Assembly (NCBI GenBank): GCA_052246295.1
Contig: JBQQCO010000015.1
From: Piscibacillus sp052246295
Lineage (GTDB): Bacteria > Bacillota > Bacilli > Bacillales > Alkalibacillaceae
Strand: one strand, 5' to 3'
Length of the DNA stretch: 64,000 nucleotides
A program made the translations under genes and the position numbers. Positions 41,737-50,955 of this stretch are shown here, in pieces (the first letter of the stretch is position 1; each line of letters opens with the position of its first letter). A model generated the notes under the pieces. The model was not told where the DNA came from, did no database searches, and worked only from the letters and a program-made list of their open reading frames with translations.

Positions 41737-42879
41737 TTAATAAGTTCTTACTGGTGTGATCAGTTGTAAGATTTGGTCATCGTCTTCTTCAGGACGGATG
41801 ACAAATGGACGCATTGCGCCTGTGAAATTAATAGACACTTGTTCAGTATCAATTGCCTTCAATGCATCAATCATATACTTCGCATTGAACGATATCTTTA
41901 AATCCTCTCCATCAATTGAATGAGTTACTAAGGTTTCTTCAACATGACCGATTTCTGGAGAATGACTAGTAATTTGAATTGTATTTTGATCTTTAGTCAC
42001 TAACTTAACAATGTTATTTCGATTATCTTTTGCTAACAAGCTTGCACGATCAATTGAATCAATTAAATCCTTTGAATCTACTTTGACAACTGTTTTGCTT
42101 TGGTTAGGAATCAAACGTGATGTTTCTGGATAATTACCATCTAGTAAACGAGATAAGAAGAATAAGTTCTTAGTTCTAAATAAAATTTGATTATCTGTAA
42201 CACTGACTTGAATCGTTTCCTGTGTATCATCAAGAATTTTATTTAATTCACTCAAGCTTTTACCTGGAATAACGACATTATTAAATGTTAAGTGATCTGC
42301 ATCTGTCATGGAAATTTTTCTTGATGCTAGACGATGTGAATCAGTTGCAACTAATTCTAAAAGGTCATTTTCTAATTTAATATGAACTCCCGTTAGAATT
42401 GGCCTTGTTTCAGATACAGATACCGCGAAGTTTGTTTGACGAATCAACATTTTTAATAAGTCAATTTGTAAATCAAAGCTATTATCAGTATGTAATACAG
42501 GAAGTTGTGGAAATTCTTCAGCATCTTGACCGTTTAATTTAAATTCAGCATGTCCAGATGTGATTTGAATGTTTAAATCTTCATCAATATTCATTTCAAC
42601 TTGATTATCAGGTAATTTACGAATAATTTCTGGTAAGAATTTAGCTTGTACAACAATTTGACCTGGTTCAAGATCATGAATGTTTACAATTCCATCCTCT
42701 TCAACTGGAATTACAGATTCAATTGTAATATCTGAGTTACTACCAGTTAACTTAACACCTTGATCATTCGCTTCAATTTTGATTCCAGATAGAATTGGAA
42801 TTGTAGGTTTTGATGATACAGCCTTCATAACATTTTGGATACTGTTCATTAATGGTTCGCGTTCAATTAAGATTTTCAT
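41737..42879 (-). CDS. dnaN: DNA polymerase III beta sliding clamp
   Basis: A 380-residue processivity clamp with three repeated domains; it matches B. subtilis DnaN in length. It begins MKILIEREPLMNSIQNVMKA and has the family end LQLITPVRTY. The ATG follows TAGGAGG. It is downstream of dnaA with the oriC unwinding region in the spacer. Confidence 0.97.
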   Translation of the reverse strand: MKILIEREPLMNSIQNVMKAVSSKPTIPILSGIKIEANDQGVKLTGSNSDITIESVIPVEEDGIVNIHDLEPGQIVVQAKFLPEIIRKLPDNQVEMNIDEDLNIQITSGHAEFKLNGQDAEEFPQLPVLHTDNSFDLQIDLLKMLIRQTNFAVSVSETRPILTGVHIKLENDLLELVATDSHRLASRKISMTDADHLTFNNVVIPGKSLSELNKILDDTQETIQVSVTDNQILFRTKNLFFLSRLLDGNYPETSRLIPNQSKTVVKVDSKDLIDSIDRASLLAKDNRNNIVKLVTKDQNTIQITSHSPEIGHVEETLVTHSIDGEDLKISFNAKYMIDALKAIDTEQVSINFTGAMRPFVIRPEEDDDQILQLITPVRTY

Positions 42880-42902
42880 AATGCCCTCCTAAATACAGTA
42901 GT

Positions 42903-43053
42903 CATATATATTTATTTTTTTTATAAAGAATAGTAATAATCGTAATAGGTACTGTGAATTTGTGTATAACTGCTTTAAAGTGTTCTGATGTGGAGTTATT
43001 CACATGTGGATAAACTGTTCATAAATGTGCACAACTTATCTACATTATCTACA
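42903..43053. other. oriC, unwinding part (dnaA-dnaN spacer)
   Basis: DnaA boxes: 42961-42969 (TGTGTATAA), 42996-43004 (TTATTCACA), 43005-43013 (TGTGGATAA), and two abutting TTATCTACA copies at 43036-43044 and 43045-43053 (one mismatch each). Toward dnaN they are followed by TAGTAATAATCGTAATAG at 42931-42948, which reads as DnaA-trio TAG/TAA units, then by an almost pure A/T stretch (42903-42930). This order of boxes, trio and AT-rich DNA is that of the B. subtilis unwinding region. Confidence 0.85.
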
Positions 43054-43062
43054 TGTTCACAA

Positions 43063-44409
43063 CTAATGAGATTTAATCGTTTCAATCAAATCATCAATTT
43101 CACGTTGTAATTGTAAATCATCAGCCATCATTTTAGAGATTTTTTCATGAGCATGAATAACAGTTGTATGATCACGCCCTCCAAATTCTTCCCCAATCTT
43201 CGGTAAAGAGAAATCAGTTAACTCTCGTGATAAATACATAGCGATTTGACGAGGGAAGGCTACTGACTTCGTTCTTTTTTTAGCTGCAAAATCTTCTAAC
43301 CGTACATGATACTTTTCACCAATGACTTCTTGGATCCCTTTAATAGTGATTTCTTTTGGCTTACTATTTGGAATGATATCTTTTAAGGCATTAGCAGCTA
43401 AAGCAGCGTCAATATCTTCATTTACTAAAGAAGAGTATGCAACAACACGTATTAACGCTCCTTCTAATTCACGAATGTTTGTATCAATTTGATTAGCAAT
43501 ATAAAGCATCACTTCATTAGGTATATCAAGGCCATCAGCTTTCGCTTTTTTTCGTAAAATAGCAATTCTAGTTTCTAAATCTGGTGGTGTAATATCTGTA
43601 ATTAGACCCCATTCAAAGCGGGAACGTAGTCGATCTTCTAGTGTTGGAATTTCTTTTGGTGGTCGATCGCTTGAAATAACAATTTGCTTATTTTCTTCAT
43701 GTAATGTATTAAACGTATGGAAAAATTCTTCTTGAGTTTGTTCTTTTCCGGCTAGGAATTGAATATCATCGATTAATAGTACGTCCACATTTCGATATTT
43801 ATTGCGGAAATCTATTGCTTTATTATCACGAATTGAGTTAATAAACTCGTTCGTAAATTTTTCTGATGTCGTATAAACAACACTAGCTGATGGGTTATGT
43901 TCGAGTACATAATGTCCAATAGCGTGCATTAAGTGTGTTTTACCAAGTCCTACGCCACCATAGATGAATAATGGATTATAAGCTTTCGCTGGAGCTTCTG
44001 CAACAGCTAATGAGGCTGCATGAGCGAAACGGTTACCTGAACCAATAACGAATGTTTCGAAAGTATATTTCGAGTTCAGCATGGTTTTCGATGACGAATC
44101 ATTGTTTTTTAATTGATTCATTTTTTTAACTGGTTGTTTCTGAGGTTCATCGATATCTTCTGTTTCTGGAATAATGAATTTAGGTTGTAATTCAGCTCCA
44201 GTAATATCATAAATCGTTGATGAAATAAGTTTAGAATAACTATTCTCAAGCCAATCTCTTGCAAATTCATTAGGAGCGGCGATCACGATTTGGTCCTTTT
44301 CGATGAACTTAGCTTCTGTCGATTTAAGCCATGTATCAAAGCTTGGTTTACTGACTTTTTTCTCTATTTCTGATAAAGCTTTAGTCCATATTTCTGATAT
44401 ATTCTCCAA
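43063..44409 (-). CDS. dnaA: Chromosomal replication initiator DnaA
   Basis: A 448-residue AAA+ initiator. Domain I (1-80) includes IWTKALSEIEKK; domain II is a short linker. Domain III has Walker A GGVGLGKTH and Walker B VLLIDDIQFL. Domain IV carries the DnaA-box-binding GGRDHTTVIHAHEKI, cited here as GRDHTTVIHAH. The start is TTG after GGGAG, as in B. subtilis dnaA. DnaA boxes flank it on both sides, so autoregulation is likely. Confidence 0.97.
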   Translation of the reverse strand: MENISEIWTKALSEIEKKVSKPSFDTWLKSTEAKFIEKDQIVIAAPNEFARDWLENSYSKLISSTIYDITGAELQPKFIIPETEDIDEPQKQPVKKMNQLKNNDSSSKTMLNSKYTFETFVIGSGNRFAHAASLAVAEAPAKAYNPLFIYGGVGLGKTHLMHAIGHYVLEHNPSASVVYTTSEKFTNEFINSIRDNKAIDFRNKYRNVDVLLIDDIQFLAGKEQTQEEFFHTFNTLHEENKQIVISSDRPPKEIPTLEDRLRSRFEWGLITDITPPDLETRIAILRKKAKADGLDIPNEVMLYIANQIDTNIRELEGALIRVVAYSSLVNEDIDAALAANALKDIIPNSKPKEITIKGIQEVIGEKYHVRLEDFAAKKRTKSVAFPRQIAMYLSRELTDFSLPKIGEEFGGRDHTTVIHAHEKISKMMADDLQLQREIDDLIETIKSH

Positions 44410-44453
44410 CTAGTTCACTCCCTTAGTTCTAAAAAACTACAAATCAGAGGCCA

Positions 44454-44810
44454 AAATAAAAAAACACATATGTGGATAATCATAAACCGGTGTTACAAAG
44501 TTTATATACAAATATCGACAAAATCCACAATTATGTGCATAAATACTTAAACATGATGTGATTAACTATCCACAAACTATTCACAACCTGTGGAAAACTT
44601 ATATCACTAATAACGTTATCCACGAGTTAAACAACATAATCATAGCAGAAAATGTCGTTTATTTCAATGTTTTAATTAACTTATCCACATCTACTACAGA
44701 TATGTTTAAAAATATTGTCCACAGGTGTCGAATTTGTGGGTTTCTTGTCAATTAACAGTGTGGATAAAAATTTAAGTTAAGTAATCTATTCTAATAGTTT
44801 GTGGATAATT
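44454..44810. other. oriC, upstream DnaA-box cluster (rpmH-dnaA spacer)
   Basis: The 544-base spacer between dnaA and rpmH holds full matches to TTATNCACA at 44471-44479, 44534-44542, 44681-44689, 44759-44767 and 44800-44808. One-mismatch boxes are at 44566-44574, 44577-44585, 44589-44597, 44616-44624 and 44715-44723. The density and AT-richness match the incA/incB-type part of a Bacillus bipartite origin. The dnaA promoter must overlap this cluster. No protein gene is credible here. Confidence 0.9.
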
Positions 44811-44863
44811 TTTCTCTTGTAAAATAGTCGAATATGAATTACAATGTAAGTTGCGTTGCTGAT

Positions 44864-44892
44864 TTGACAATAAGCGTTACATTTTATATACT
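44864..44892 (+). promoter_or_regulatory. SigA promoter of rpmH
   Basis: TTGACA (44864-44869), a 17-base spacer and TATACT (44887-44892), 62 bases before the rpmH start codon. A near-consensus vegetative promoter. Confidence 0.85.
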
Positions 44893-44953
44893 AATTTGGA
44901 CTGTTTTTTGAAGGAAACGAACAACGTGTATAGATCTTCAGGAGGTGTTAAAC

Positions 44954-45088
44954 ATGAAACGCACTTATCAACCAAATAATCGTAAAAGAAGTAAAGTTCA
45001 CGGATTCCGTGCTAGAATGAGCTCTAAAAATGGACGTAAAGTTCTAGCTCGCCGTCGTAAAAAAGGAAGAAAAGTACTTTCTGCTTAG
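44954..45088 (+). CDS. rpmH: 50S ribosomal protein L34
   Basis: A 44-residue basic protein reading MKRTYQPNNRKRSKVHGF and ending in KKGRKVLSA, the full-length L34. The ATG follows AGGAGGTG. It lies next to oriC and upstream of rnpA, the universal order. A terminator follows, so rnpA may depend on read-through or its own promoter. Confidence 0.97.
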   Translation: MKRTYQPNNRKRSKVHGFRARMSSKNGRKVLARRRKKGRKVLSA

Positions 45089-45119
45089 GCCACTGAAAAT
45101 TAATCAGTGGTCTTTTTTC
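45089..45119 (+). terminator. Terminator after rpmH
   Basis: GCCACTGA-AAATTAA-TCAGTGGTC is followed by TTTTTTC directly after the stop codon. Confidence 0.8.
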
Positions 45120-45187
45120 ACTTTTAGAATTGTGGATTTAGTATCATGCTAATGACATAGATCAGAAAGATTGGAAGAAACATTGTT

Positions 45188-45529
45188 ATGAAGAAAGCGT
45201 ATCGTATTAAGAAAAATGAAGAGTTTCAAAAAATCTTAAATAATGGACAATCTTTCGCTAATAGGCAGCTTGTACTTTATTATTTACATAAGGAAGGTCA
45301 AACACATTTTCGTGTTGGATTATCAGTAGGGAAGAAGATAGGTAATGCTGTAAAGCGGAATGAAGTTAAAAGATACTTGAGGCATGCTCTCATTGAATTA
45401 GAAGATCAAATAAACCCCAACTATGATTTAGTCATTATTGCTAGAAAGCCTACTAGTAGTATGGGTTTTTTTGAGATTAAAAAGAGTTTATCACATGTTT
45501 TGAAACGATCTAACATATTTCGTCAATAA
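45188..45529 (+). CDS. rnpA: Ribonuclease P protein component
   Basis: A 113-residue basic protein that assists RNase P RNA in tRNA 5' maturation. The RNR motif lies in GKKIGNAVKRNEVKRYLR, shown as KRNEVKR. It begins MKKAYRIKKNEEFQKI, typical of Firmicutes. The ATG has a weak ribosome site (GGAAG). It is followed by spoIIIJ after 123 bases. Confidence 0.95.
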   Translation: MKKAYRIKKNEEFQKILNNGQSFANRQLVLYYLHKEGQTHFRVGLSVGKKIGNAVKRNEVKRYLRHALIELEDQINPNYDLVIIARKPTSSMGFFEIKKSLSHVLKRSNIFRQ

Positions 45530-45652
45530 ATGATTGAATTTCTTATGGTAAAAGTATTGAAAGAAGTGCTAAAATACTTAATAGAGTTTAATAAAATATA
45601 TAAACCATTATAATGGTTAGTAGTTTGTCGATTTGTTAGGAGGAAATTTAGA

Positions 45653-46435
45653 GTGCGCAAAAAGATTATACTTATAATAGCGTTAATAGGTTTAGCAATC
45701 TTTTTATCCGGCTGTATGGATATAAATCAAGACCTTACGAATGATACAAAAGAGGGGATCTGGGAAGAGTATTTTGTATGGCCTTTAATTTCTTTAATTG
45801 AATTTATTGCGGAAGATATATTTAACCATGGTTATGGTGCTGCGATTATTATTGTTACGATTTTACTTCGTACATTAATTCTTCCATTAAATATTAAACA
45901 ATTAAAATCATCTCAGGCAATGCAACTATTGCAACCAGAGATACAGAAGTTAAGAGAAAAGTATTCATCAAAAGACCAACAAACTCAACAGAAGTTACAG
46001 CAAGAAACTATGGCATTATTCCAAAAACATGGTGTAAACCCATTAGCAGGCTGTTTACCAATTATTGCTCAGATGCCAATTTTAATAGCGTTCTACCATG
46101 CAATTGTACGTTGGGAACCTATTCGAAATTACGATTTCCTATGGTTCTCATTAGGTGAGCCAAGTATTATTTTAGCTTTAATTACAATGGCAACAACATT
46201 TATACAGCAGAAAATCATGATGGCAGGACAACCTGCTAGCGTGAACCCACAAATGCAAGTTATGTTATACTTATTACCATTAATGATTGGTGGATTTGCA
46301 TTATTCTTCCCATCAGCATTAGCACTTTACTGGGTAGTAGGTAACTTATTCATGATCGTACAAACCATTTTTATTCGTCGTCCAATGATGAAGCAATTCG
46401 AAGAAAATCAGAAAAATGGGGGATCTAAAAAGTGA
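45653..46435 (+). CDS. yidC: Membrane insertase YidC1/SpoIIIJ
   Basis: A 260-residue YidC/Oxa1 insertase. It has a lipoprotein signal with lipobox LSGC (Cys21), then five TM segments and a basic C-tail (RRPMMKQFEEN...KK). The hydrophilic-groove arginine is Arg73 (LLRTLILP), as in B. subtilis SpoIIIJ. The cytoplasmic loop between TM1 and TM2 is charged and coiled (KLREKYSSKDQQTQQKL). The start is GTG after AGGAGG. It overlaps jag by four bases. Confidence 0.96.
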   Translation: MRKKIILIIALIGLAIFLSGCMDINQDLTNDTKEGIWEEYFVWPLISLIEFIAEDIFNHGYGAAIIIVTILLRTLILPLNIKQLKSSQAMQLLQPEIQKLREKYSSKDQQTQQKLQQETMALFQKHGVNPLAGCLPIIAQMPILIAFYHAIVRWEPIRNYDFLWFSLGEPSIILALITMATTFIQQKIMMAGQPASVNPQMQVMLYLLPLMIGGFALFFPSALALYWVVGNLFMIVQTIFIRRPMMKQFEENQKNGGSKK

Positions 46436-47055
46436 GAGAAATAACGGCTAGTGGTCAAACAGTTGAAGAAGCCAAAGAAAATGCGCTTCGTCAATTAGGT
46501 CTGACTGAAGAACAAGTCAACTTAGAAATCATTGATGAAGGTAAGAAAGGCTTACTAGGCATTTTCGGTTCAAAACGAGCTTATGTTAAAGTTCAAGAAA
46601 AAATAGATTTAGCTAAAATAGGTCAACAATATCTTCAAAATGTGTCATTAGAAATGGGAGTAGAAGTTGAGGTTAAAGTTCATGAAAAAGGTGATGAACT
46701 AGTTTATGAACTTATAGGTGATAAAATTGGACTCCTTATAGGAAAAAGAGGTCAAACTCTAAATGCCTTACAATACTTGACGCATTTAGCGGTTAACAAA
46801 GCAGATTCATCACAGTATGTTACGGTTGTCGTTGATGCTGAGAATTACCGTGAGAGAAGAAAAGAGACCCTGCATCAATTAGCTGAAAAGCTGGCAAGTA
46901 AAGCTGTTCGAACTAGCCAGAATGTAAAAATCGAACCAATGCCTTCGTTTGAACGCAAAATCATTCACACAGCTTTACATGACCACAGCGACGTTACAAC
47001 TCACTCAGAAGGTAAAGATCCAAATCGCTATATTGTGATTAAGCCAAATAGATAA
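46432..47055 (+). CDS. jag: RNA-binding protein Jag/KhpB (SpoIIIJ-associated)
   Basis: A 207-residue protein with a Jag_N domain (1-50; KGLLGIFGSKRAYVKV), a KH domain with GKRGQTLNALQYL (about 105-117), and a C-terminal R3H domain (SFERKIIHTALHDHSDVTTHSEGKDPNR, cited as RKIIHTAL). It binds RNA and affects cell division and wall length in Firmicutes. The start is GTG overlapping the yidC stop (GTGA), so it is coupled. Confidence 0.95.
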   Translation: MREITASGQTVEEAKENALRQLGLTEEQVNLEIIDEGKKGLLGIFGSKRAYVKVQEKIDLAKIGQQYLQNVSLEMGVEVEVKVHEKGDELVYELIGDKIGLLIGKRGQTLNALQYLTHLAVNKADSSQYVTVVVDAENYRERRKETLHQLAEKLASKAVRTSQNVKIEPMPSFERKIIHTALHDHSDVTTHSEGKDPNRYIVIKPNR

Positions 47056-47064
47056 CGTTAGATG

Positions 47065-47100
47065 AAAACATTCACCGATTAAGTCGGTGGATGTTTTTTT
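47065..47100 (+). terminator. Terminator after jag
   Basis: Stem AAAACATTCACCGA / TCGGTGGATGTTTT with a TTAAG loop and a TTTTTTT run. Confidence 0.85.
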
Positions 47101-47104
47101 AAAG

Positions 47105-47281
47105 AGTTTACTACTTAATATTCGCCTTCAATTTTATCACCGTCAAAATGCTTCGCTTTCGGCAGGAACGGCCTCAACTTCCCCAAACTCACTGTCGTTC
47201 GTTTGACGTGATTTTCAGCTCGTGGTGTTCCTGCTGGAGTCTTGCATTTTGAAGGTGATAAAAACATTTAATCTTCGTATT
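47105..47281. repeat. GC-rich intergenic repeat element, copy 3 (short)
   Basis: It shares the core GTCAAAATGCTTCGCTTTC, CAACTTCCCCAAACTCACT and CAGCTCGTG with copies 1 and 2, but lacks their central GTCTAGTGTCGG part. Its ends form a loose stem (TATCACCGTCAAAATG / CATTTTGAAGGTGATA). Confidence 0.75.
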
Positions 47282-47365
47282 TTATATAATATGTTCTTTT
47301 TATCTAAACTCTATTTATTTTAATACCACTGTGGTGGATGTTATTGAAAAAATTGTTAATTTGAT

Positions 47366-47517
47366 GAGCGAAAGGCGGCGACTCCTGCGGGATAAGCACG
47401 AGTCTCGAGACCCCGCAGGATGCGCCTGCGATTACTCGTCGCAAGGGGCAAAGAAGCTTATTCGATGTATTTCCCTGGCTCGAGCCGTGCCCGCGGAAAG
47501 CGTCCGCCTGTAGCGAT
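47366..47517. repeat. GC-rich Bacillaceae-type intergenic repeat (second family), copy 4
   Basis: A highly structured, GC-rich element: CCTGCGGG/CCCGCAGG is the first hairpin, and AGGCGG...CCGCCT closes the whole. The sequence GCCGTGCCCGCGGAAAGCGT is nearly shared with GCCGTGCCTGCGGAAAGCG of copies 1 and 2. Repeats of this type are common between genes in Bacillaceae. An ORF across it is an artefact. Confidence 0.75.
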
Positions 47518-47638
47518 TCTAAAACAAATTTTGTATTAATATATAACTTTCCTTTTGCTAAGAAATATGTTAATGTTTTAAGTTAGGAAATTATGCAATC
47601 AATTTCCTATAAAGTATGCCTTGAAAGGGGTGAAGGTT

Positions 47639-49015
47639 GTGGAACAGGATACAATTGCTGCTATTTCAACACCGATAGGAGAAGGTGCAATTGCCATTGT
47701 TAGATTAAGTGGTGATGACGCATTTTCGATTGCCAATCGAGTGTTTAAAGGAAAAAATATCAATCAAGTGGATTCTCATACTATCCATTATGGCAATATA
47801 ATAGATCCAAAAACTGACGAGTTAGTCGAAGAAGTGATGGTTACCGTGATGAAAGGTCCTAAAACCTTCACCCGTGAAGATATAATTGAAATTAATTGTC
47901 ACGGAGGAATGGTTTCTGTTAATCGTGTTCTTCAGCTAGTGTTAAGAGAAGGGGCTAGGCTTGCAGAACCAGGTGAGTTTACGAAGCGTGCCTTCTTAAA
48001 TGGACGTATTGATTTATCACAAGCTGAAGCAGTTATGGACCTAATTCGAGCTAAAACAGACCGTGCAATGAACGTTGCTATTAAGCAAATGGACGGTCGA
48101 TTATCAGAACTAATTCGAAAACTACGTCAAGAATTAATTGAAACAGTTGCACACGTAGAAGTTAATATAGATTATCCAGAATATGATGATGTAGAAGAAA
48201 TGACACATGATATGCTGATTGATAAAGCAGGTTATGTTAAAAAAGAAGTACAAAAAATTCTACAAACAGCTAAACAAGGTAAAATTCTAAGAGAAGGTAT
48301 CGCAACAGCGATTATTGGAAGGCCAAATGTTGGTAAATCTTCTCTATTAAATAAACTAGCACATGAGAACAAAGCAATCGTAACTGATATCCCTGGTACA
48401 ACACGTGATGTCATAGAAGAGTACGTGAATGTTAGAGGCGTTCCGTTACGGCTGATTGATACAGCTGGAATTCGTGAGACGGAAGATATTGTTGAAAAAA
48501 TAGGTGTCGATCGTTCACGACAAGCACTTAAAGAGGCAGATTTAATTTTACTCGTATTAAATGGTAATGAAGAGTTCACGAAAGAAGATGCTGCTTTGTT
48601 TGAAGCTGCTGAAGGTATGGATGTTATTGCTCTTGTTAATAAGACAGACCTTGATCAAAACATTGATATGGATGCCGTTTATGAAGCCGCAAATGGTGCG
48701 CCAGTCATTACGACTTCACTTTTACAAGAACAAGGTATTGATGAGCTAGAAGAAGCCATTGCTAATACGTTCTTTGATGGTGAATTAGATTCTGCTGATT
48801 TAACGTACGTTTCAAATGTTCGTCATATTCAACTGCTTGAGCAAGCAGAGTCAGCCTTAAATGATGCATTAAACGGTATTGAAGCAGGGATGCCACTCGA
48901 TCTTGTTCAAATTGATATTACAAGAACTTGGGAATTATTAGGTGAGATTATCGGTGATAATGTTCATGAATCATTAATAGATCAGTTATTCTCTCAATTC
49001 TGTCTTGGAAAATAA
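47639..49015 (+). CDS. mnmE: tRNA uridine-5-carboxymethylaminomethyl GTPase MnmE
   Basis: With MnmG it modifies wobble U34 (cmnm5U). The 458-residue protein has an N-terminal THF-binding domain (STPIGEGAIAIVRLSG), a helical domain split around a G domain (P-loop GRPNVGKSS, DTAG, NKTD), and the C-terminal FCLGK with its catalytic Cys. The start is GTG at 47639, six bases after GGGGTG. The TTG at 47621 lies before that site. It is upstream of mnmG. Confidence 0.96.
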   Translation: MEQDTIAAISTPIGEGAIAIVRLSGDDAFSIANRVFKGKNINQVDSHTIHYGNIIDPKTDELVEEVMVTVMKGPKTFTREDIIEINCHGGMVSVNRVLQLVLREGARLAEPGEFTKRAFLNGRIDLSQAEAVMDLIRAKTDRAMNVAIKQMDGRLSELIRKLRQELIETVAHVEVNIDYPEYDDVEEMTHDMLIDKAGYVKKEVQKILQTAKQGKILREGIATAIIGRPNVGKSSLLNKLAHENKAIVTDIPGTTRDVIEEYVNVRGVPLRLIDTAGIRETEDIVEKIGVDRSRQALKEADLILLVLNGNEEFTKEDAALFEAAEGMDVIALVNKTDLDQNIDMDAVYEAANGAPVITTSLLQEQGIDELEEAIANTFFDGELDSADLTYVSNVRHIQLLEQAESALNDALNGIEAGMPLDLVQIDITRTWELLGEIIGDNVHESLIDQLFSQFCLGK

Positions 49016-49059
49016 CATGTTTAGATATAGTTAATTAACAAAAAAAGGAGGTAAAGCTC

Positions 49060-50946
49060 ATGTATAATGCAGGACAATATGATGTTATTGTCATCGGTGC
49101 GGGTCATGCAGGTGTTGAAGCAGGTTTAGCAGCTGCTAAACGTGGTGCGAAAACACTTATGCTGACTCTTAACCTTGATTTAATAGCATTTATGCCATGT
49201 AACCCATCAGTTGGTGGACCTGCTAAAGGCGTCGTCGTGCGTGAAATCGATGCCTTAGGTGGCCAAATGGGTAAAACGATTGATAAAACGCATATACAAA
49301 TGCGCCTATTAAATACAAGTAAAGGTCCAGCTGTTCGTGCTTTGCGTGCTCAAGCTGATAAGGTCCTTTATCAACAAGAAATGAAAAAAGTAATAGAAAA
49401 TCAAGAAAACTTAACACTTCGCCAAGGAATGGTTGATGAGTTAATTGTGGAAGATGGTGTGGTAAAAGGCGTATTAACCGAAACTAAAGCGGCATACTAC
49501 GCACCAACGGTTATTGTCACAACTGGTACGTTTATGCGCGGTAAAGTATTAATTGGTGATATTGAATATGAAAGTGGACCAAATAATCAACGCGCGACTG
49601 TAAAACTTTCAGAACAACTAGAAGAACTAGGATTTGATATTGTTCGTTTTAAAACTGGAACACCACCACGTGTTAATAGTCATACGATCGATTATTCAAA
49701 AACTGAAATTCAACCAGGTGATGAAGAACCACGTGCGTTCTCATACGAAACAACAGAATATATAACAGATCAAATTCCTTGTTGGCTAACGTATACAGGG
49801 GAATTCACTCATCAAATTATTGATGAAAATTTATCACGTTCGGCAATGTATTCAGGTGCAGAGCGTGGTACAGGGCCAAGGTATTGTCCATCAATAGAAG
49901 ATAAAATTGTACGCTTTAATGACAAACCACGTCACCAAATTTTCTTAGAGCCAGAAGGTCGTAATACTGAAGAAGTTTATGTCCAAGGACTTTCAACTTC
50001 ATTACCTGAAGATATTCAAAAACGTCTTCTTGAGACCATTCCTGGTCTTGAAAAAGCAGAAATGATGAGAGCAGGGTATGCGATCGAGTATGATGCCATT
50101 GTACCAACTCAATTATGGCCAACACTTGAAACGAAGAAAATAGAGGGTCTTTTTACAGCTGGTCAAATTAACGGAACATCAGGTTATGAAGAAGCGGCTG
50201 GTCAAGGTATTATGGCAGGTATTAATGCAGCAGCAAAAGCTCTTGATAAAGATTCACTCATTTTAGATCGCTCACAAGCTTATATTGGTGTATTAATTGA
50301 TGACTTAGTAACAAAAGGTACAAATGAACCTTATCGTTTACTAACATCACGTGCCGAATATCGCTTATTACTACGCCACGATAATGCAGACCTACGTTTA
50401 ACTGACATCGGTTATGAATATGGCTTAGTGACAGAAGAACGCTATGAACAATTTACAACTAAAAAACAATTAATTAATGCTGAAGTAAAACGTCTAAAAT
50501 CTCATATTATTAAGCCGAATGAGGAAGTTCAACAGCTAATTGAAGATTTAGGCGGATCACCACTTAAGGATGGTGTGCGTGCATCTGATTTACTTCGTCG
50601 TCCAGAAGTTAAGTATGATCATATTAAACAGCTTGTTCCGAGTGACCAAGACCTACCAGCAGACGTAGAGGAACAAGTTGAGATTATTGTTAAATATGAA
50701 GGTTATATTGAGAAATCAATGCAACAAGTGGATAAAATGCGTAAAATGGAGAATAAACGCATCCCGGAACACATTGATTATGATGATATTCAAGGAATTG
50801 CGACTGAAGCTAAAGAGAAGCTGAAGAAAGTTCGTCCATTATCTGTAGGGCAAGCTTCTCGTATTTCAGGGGTTAACCCATCAGATGTTTCGATTTTATT
50901 AGTTTATATTGAACAAGGTTTACGTTCACAAGCTTCTAATGAATAG
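49060..50946 (+). CDS. mnmG: tRNA uridine-5-carboxymethylaminomethyl synthase MnmG (GidA)
   Basis: The FAD-dependent partner of MnmE, 628 residues. The FAD motif GAGHAGVEAGLAAAKRG is at about 13-29 (core GAGHAGVEAG). The family motifs CNPSVGGPAKG and TSRAEYRLLLRHDNAD (core TSRAEYRLL) are present. The ATG follows AAAGGAGG, 44 bases after mnmE. The stop is four bases from the rsmG region. Confidence 0.97.
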   Translation: MYNAGQYDVIVIGAGHAGVEAGLAAAKRGAKTLMLTLNLDLIAFMPCNPSVGGPAKGVVVREIDALGGQMGKTIDKTHIQMRLLNTSKGPAVRALRAQADKVLYQQEMKKVIENQENLTLRQGMVDELIVEDGVVKGVLTETKAAYYAPTVIVTTGTFMRGKVLIGDIEYESGPNNQRATVKLSEQLEELGFDIVRFKTGTPPRVNSHTIDYSKTEIQPGDEEPRAFSYETTEYITDQIPCWLTYTGEFTHQIIDENLSRSAMYSGAERGTGPRYCPSIEDKIVRFNDKPRHQIFLEPEGRNTEEVYVQGLSTSLPEDIQKRLLETIPGLEKAEMMRAGYAIEYDAIVPTQLWPTLETKKIEGLFTAGQINGTSGYEEAAGQGIMAGINAAAKALDKDSLILDRSQAYIGVLIDDLVTKGTNEPYRLLTSRAEYRLLLRHDNADLRLTDIGYEYGLVTEERYEQFTTKKQLINAEVKRLKSHIIKPNEEVQQLIEDLGGSPLKDGVRASDLLRRPEVKYDHIKQLVPSDQDLPADVEEQVEIIVKYEGYIEKSMQQVDKMRKMENKRIPEHIDYDDIQGIATEAKEKLKKVRPLSVGQASRISGVNPSDVSILLVYIEQGLRSQASNE

Positions 50947-50955
50947 AGGATGTTT

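Noticed and set aside
44558..44755. 65-codon ORF in the dnaA-rpmH spacer
   Set aside because: It consists of DnaA boxes and AT-rich origin DNA, with no ribosome site.
47331..47513. 60-codon ORF before mnmE
   Set aside because: It lies wholly in the GC-rich intergenic repeat, whose hairpins explain the open frame.
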